Shown here: in pieces, positions 6,481 to 9,130 of the stretch
How the letters are laid out: every line of letters begins with the position of its first letter
Position numbering within the stretch: the stretch's first letter is position 1
NCBI GenBank assembly: GCA_001771975.1
Contig: MERE01000057.1
Span: 1 to 9,130 of the forward strand
DNA from: Betaproteobacteria bacterium RIFCSPLOWO2_02_FULL_68_150
GTDB taxonomy: Bacteria; Pseudomonadota; Gammaproteobacteria; Burkholderiales; SG8-39
DNA length: 9,130 nucleotides
Direction: 5' to 3'
Notes under the pieces: generated by a model
The model's input: only the letters and a program-made list of their open reading frames with translations
Database searches by the model: none
What the model was told of the DNA's origin: nothing
Translations under genes and position numbers: made by a program

Positions 6481-8190
6481 ATGTCCAAAACAGGAAACAG
6501 TCCCACCCTTGCCGACGATGCCGGCAGGGCGGATGGCATCACCGAAGTGCGGCGCCAGGAGGCGTTGCTTAAAACGGGGGCCTTGCAGAACGCAATTCTC
6601 ACCAGTGCCAATTTCTCGATTATCGCGACCGACGAAAAAGGCATCATTCAATTATTCAACGTCGGCGCCGAGCGCATGCTGGGCTATCTGGCGGCCGAAG
6701 TCGTCAACAAGATCAGCCCGAGCGACATTCATGATCCGCAGGAAGTTATGGCGCGGGCCCAGGCACTGAGCCTCGAGCTCGCAACCCCCATTACGCCGGG
6801 CTTCGAGGCATTGGCCTTCAAAGCTTCGCGCGGCATCGAAGACATCTATGAATTGACGTATATCTGCAAGGATGGCAGCCGCTTTCCGGCAATCGTGTCG
6901 ATCACGGCGCTGCGGGATGATTATGACGGAATCATCGGATACTTGTTGATCGGCACCGACAATTCCGTGCGCAAGCAGGTCGAATTGGAACTGAACAACG
7001 CCATGGCCGTTGCGGAAAAAGCCAACCTCGCGAAATCGGATTTCCTTTCCAGCATGAGCCATGAGCTGCGCACGCCGCTCAGTGCGATCCTCGGTTTTGC
7101 CCAACTCATGGAATCCGGCTCTCCGCAGCCGACGCCCTCCCAGAAGCGAAGCATCGATCAGATTCTCAAGTCGGGGTGGTACCTGCTGGAACTGATCAAC
7201 GAAATCCTCGATCTCGCGCTGATCGAGTCCGGCAAGCTTCCGCTGTCGCCGGAACCGATATCGCTCACCGAAGTCGTGCGCGAGTGCCAGGCCATGATCG
7301 AACCGCAGGCGCAAAAGCGCGACATCCGCACGACCTTTCCCCAGTTCGAAATCCCGTACTTTGTCAAAGCCGACCGGACACGGGTGAAGCAGGTTCTCAT
7401 CAACCTTCTTTCCAACGCGGTCAAATACAACAAGGTAGGAGGCGCGGTCGTCGTGGACTGCACTGCGAGCACCGCGGAACGCGTTCGCATCAGTGTCCAG
7501 GACACCGGCGAAGGATTGGCCCCCGATAAGGTGACGCAGCTTTTCCAGCCGTTCAATCGTCTTGGAAAAGAGACCGGCGTCGACGAAGGCACAGGCATCG
7601 GCCTGACGGTGAGCAAACGGCTGGTCGAATTGATGAATGGCGAAATCGGCGTGGAAAGCACGCTCGGTGTGGGTAGCGTGTTCTGGATCGAACTGAACCT
7701 GACGGCTGAACCACGACCTGCCGCCGCCGCAACCGAACCCACGGCAGTCGCCCATGCGCAAGTTAATGCCGACGGGCGGTTGCGCACCCTGCTCTATGTC
7801 GAGGACAACCCGGCCAGTCAGATGCTGGTCGAGGATCTCATCGCGCGCCGGCCCGATATCCGCTTGTTGAGTGCGATGGACGGCAACCGCGGCGTCGAGG
7901 TTGCGCGCGCCTCCCGGCCGGATGTAATCCTGATGGACATCAATTTGCCGGGCATCAGCGGTATCCAGGCGCTGAAAATCCTGCGCGCAGATCCGGTAAC
8001 GGCGCACATCCCGGTGGTTGCCCTCAGTGCCAATGCAATGCCCCGCGATATCGCGAAAGGCCTGGAGGCGGGGTTCTTCCGTTATCTCACCAAACCCATC
8101 AAGGTCAACGAGTTCATGGATGCGCTGGACGTGGCGCTGAAATTTTCGAAAACGCAATCGGCCCGCGCAAATAAAGAGGACAAGGCATGA
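6481..8190 (+). CDS. Hybrid sensor histidine kinase, PAS-HisKA-HATPase-REC (HK3)
   Basis: Soluble 569-residue hybrid kinase, the simplest of the three paralogues. A PAS of the repeated type (about 33-163) is joined by a short helix (LELNNAMAVAEKA) directly to the DHp helix, without the extra PAS found in HK1 and HK2. Phospho-acceptor is H194 in the canonical HELRTPLSAI. The HATPase has N-box Asn312, G1 DTGEGL (341-346) and an intact G2 GTGIGL (370-375). An Ala/Pro-rich linker (about 408-432) precedes the REC domain with E441/D442, phospho-Asp 486, S516 and K538. All catalytic motifs look sound. One private change in the PAS is Cys129 where the other copies have Arg (YICKDGSRF). The start at 6481 matches the N-terminal length of the sister kinases; a GTG at 6415 is the alternative. 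The stop codon overlaps the start of the REC-PAS gene, so the two are probably translationally coupled. Confidence 0.94.
   Translation: MSKTGNSPTLADDAGRADGITEVRRQEALLKTGALQNAILTSANFSIIATDEKGIIQLFNVGAERMLGYLAAEVVNKISPSDIHDPQEVMARAQALSLELATPITPGFEALAFKASRGIEDIYELTYICKDGSRFPAIVSITALRDDYDGIIGYLLIGTDNSVRKQVELELNNAMAVAEKANLAKSDFLSSMSHELRTPLSAILGFAQLMESGSPQPTPSQKRSIDQILKSGWYLLELINEILDLALIESGKLPLSPEPISLTEVVRECQAMIEPQAQKRDIRTTFPQFEIPYFVKADRTRVKQVLINLLSNAVKYNKVGGAVVVDCTASTAERVRISVQDTGEGLAPDKVTQLFQPFNRLGKETGVDEGTGIGLTVSKRLVELMNGEIGVESTLGVGSVFWIELNLTAEPRPAAAATEPTAVAHAQVNADGRLRTLLYVEDNPASQMLVEDLIARRPDIRLLSAMDGNRGVEVARASRPDVILMDINLPGISGIQALKILRADPVTAHIPVVALSANAMPRDIAKGLEAGFFRYLTKPIKVNEFMDALDVALKFSKTQSARANKEDKA
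6577..7002 (+). repeat. Dispersed copy of the PAS module in HK3
   Basis: Codons 33-174 of HK3 align to the HK2 PAS units and to HK1 1252-1677. It is of the DEKGIIQLF type. It is more diverged than the HK2 units from each other, with changes such as SPSDIHDPQ for TPADISDPQ and LAFKAS for LVFKAS. Similarity fades after GTDNSVRKQVE. Confidence 0.83.
7009..8145 (+). repeat. Paralogous transmitter-receiver cassette, copy 3 (HK3)
   Basis: The 1137-bp segment from VAEKANL to ALKF, collinear with the HK1 and HK2 cassettes. It is the most diverged in silent positions by eye, but keeps every catalytic motif. Confidence 0.85.
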
Positions 8191-9011
8191 TGGTTAGTGC
8201 ACCCGACATTCTCAACGCCAGCATCCTGATCGTCGACGATCAGGAGTCGAACGTCGGTCTGCTCGAGCAATTGTTGAGCGAGGCCGGCTACGCCCGCGTT
8301 GCCTCCACCATGAATCCGCGGGAGGTCTGCGCGCTGCATCGCAAGAACCGCTACGACCTGATCCTGCTCGACCTGCAGATGCCCGGCATGGATGGGTTCC
8401 AGGTGATGGAAGGCCTCAAGACCAACGATGCGGACGGCTACCTTCCGGTCCTCGTGATCACCGCCCAGCCTGGCCACAAGCTGCGCGCGTTGCAGGCCGG
8501 CGCCAAGGATTTCATCAGCAAGCCGTTTGATCTCATCGAAGTCAAGACGCGCATCCACAACATGCTGGAGGTGCGGCTGTTGTACAAGAAACTCGAGAAT
8601 TTCAACAAGGTGCTGGAACAGACGGTGCAGGAACGGACCGCTGAACTGCGCGAAAGCGAAGCGCGCTATCGCAGCCTGACTGAACTCGCCTCCGACTGGT
8701 ACTGGGAGCAGGACGAGAACGGGAACTTCACCAAGGTTTCCGGCCCGGTCCTGGAGATGCTCGGAATCCGGGTCGAGGCCTTGGCGGGAGATGCCAGCGG
8801 TGTTCAAGTGGCAGGCTGGAATGAGGCGGAGCGGGAGCTATTGCACGCAACCATTGCAGCCCGGCAGCCATTCCTGGATTTCGTCTTCAGCCGCGTCAAT
8901 GCCGATGGCTCGAAACAAGAGTTTCAGGTGAGCGGGGAGCCGATGTTCACCCAGTCCTGCCGCTTCATCGGTTACCGCGGAATCGGCGTGGAACTTACCG
9001 CAAAGAACTAG
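8187..9011 (+). CDS. Response regulator with REC and PAS domains, no output domain
   Basis: A 274-residue cytoplasmic protein. The REC domain (about 11-125) has D17/D18, phospho-acceptor D62 (LILLDLQMPGMDG context), T92 and K112 (SKPF). A heptad-rich signalling helix (about 126-160) leads to a PAS domain (about 160-271) with ASDWYWEQDENGNFTKVSG and a terminal GYRGIGVELTAKN. In related proteins the PAS end is usually followed by a GGDEF, EAL or kinase domain; here translation stops immediately, so no output is encoded. The start ATG overlaps the HK3 stop (ATGA), and a second ATG follows directly at 8190; AGAGGA at 8175-8180 gives a ribosome site 6 or 9 bases upstream. Co-translation with HK3 suggests it takes part in the same pathway, perhaps as phosphate sink, adaptor or partner that senses through its PAS. 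It is not similar to the REC domains of the three kinases beyond the fold. Confidence 0.9.
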   Translation: MMVSAPDILNASILIVDDQESNVGLLEQLLSEAGYARVASTMNPREVCALHRKNRYDLILLDLQMPGMDGFQVMEGLKTNDADGYLPVLVITAQPGHKLRALQAGAKDFISKPFDLIEVKTRIHNMLEVRLLYKKLENFNKVLEQTVQERTAELRESEARYRSLTELASDWYWEQDENGNFTKVSGPVLEMLGIRVEALAGDASGVQVAGWNEAERELLHATIAARQPFLDFVFSRVNADGSKQEFQVSGEPMFTQSCRFIGYRGIGVELTAKN

Positions 9012-9035
9012 AACGCGAGATCCTGACGCTCAGCG

Positions 9036-9130
9036 ATGTCATCACTCCATAGTCCGAATCAAAACCGTCTTCTCGCGGCCCTGCCCGAGGCCGAGTTCGA
9101 GCGCCTGTCTCCCTATCTGGAACTGGTCCC
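9036..9130 (+). CDS. Crp/Fnr-family transcriptional regulator, N-terminal fragment cut by window end
   Basis: From ATG 9036 the frame stays open to the window end (31 complete codons). It reads MSSLHSPNQNRLLAALPEAE followed by FERLSPYLELV. This matches the usual opening of cyclic-nucleotide-binding-fold regulators of the Crp/Fnr type in betaproteobacteria: a short tail, then N.LLAALP..EFERL.P.LELV before the first beta-strand of the cNMP fold. The DNA-binding helix-turn-helix would be at the unseen C-terminus. It starts 24 bases after the REC-PAS stop with only a weak ribosome site, so it may belong to the same transcription unit. Identification rests on N-terminal pattern recognition alone. 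Confidence 0.68.
   Translation, partial: MSSLHSPNQNRLLAALPEAEFERLSPYLELV

Noticed and set aside
2068..8145. Insertion sequence or transposon as cause of the kinase triplication
   Set aside because: I see no transposase, terminal inverted repeats or target-site duplications around the copies; tandem duplication by recombination is enough.
6652..8157. A 501-codon minus-strand open frame across HK3
   Set aside because: It resembles the antisense frame of HK1/HK2 only because the sense genes are paralogues read in the same register; no domain or ribosome site supports it.

Overview
The window is about 9.1 kb of GC-rich DNA. Everything recognisable is encoded on the + strand and genes are tightly packed. 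The codon use and gene types (an AI-2E family permease, soluble PAS-rich hybrid histidine kinases, a REC-PAS protein and a Crp/Fnr-type regulator) suggest a proteobacterium, most likely a betaproteobacterium of the Burkholderiales type. That placement is inferred from recognition of the families and not from a marker gene.

Layout: (1) 6-1067, an AI-2E/PerM-family membrane protein whose true start probably lies before the window. (2) An 85-bp gap with an extended -10 promoter candidate and a short palindrome. (3) 1153-3234, hybrid kinase 1 (HK1: PAS, a different PAS, HisKA/HATPase, REC). (4) 3286-6249, hybrid kinase 2 (HK2: three near-identical PAS copies in tandem, a different fourth PAS, HisKA/HATPase, REC). 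(5) A 231-bp gap with a good intrinsic terminator candidate and a perfect 6-bp-arm palindrome. (6) 6481-8190, hybrid kinase 3 (HK3: one PAS, HisKA/HATPase, REC). (7) 8187-9011, a REC-PAS protein overlapping HK3 by 4 bases. (8) 9036-9130, the first 31 codons of a probable Crp/Fnr-family regulator, cut by the window end.

The main point of interest is a local expansion by duplication. The three kinases carry transmitter-receiver cassettes of exactly the same length (1137 bp, no net indel) behind different sensory N-termini. All are assembled from one PAS type that occurs five times in the window. Inside HK2 three copies follow each other with an exact 142-residue (426-bp) period. HK1 looks catalytically impaired: its G2 ATP-lid motif reads CTGISL where the sisters have GTGIGL, and the conserved proline after the phospho-histidine is a serine. 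None of the kinases has a membrane segment, so they should sense something in the cytoplasm.

How they may work together (inference): HK1 and HK2 look like one transcription unit and HK3 with REC-PAS like a second, separated by the terminator. Because the dimerisation helices are nearly the same in all three, heterodimers or cross-phosphorylation are plausible. No HPt domain lies in the window, and the downstream REC-PAS protein has no output domain, so the phosphorelay cannot be closed from these genes alone. The only DNA-binding candidate nearby is the truncated Crp/Fnr-type gene.
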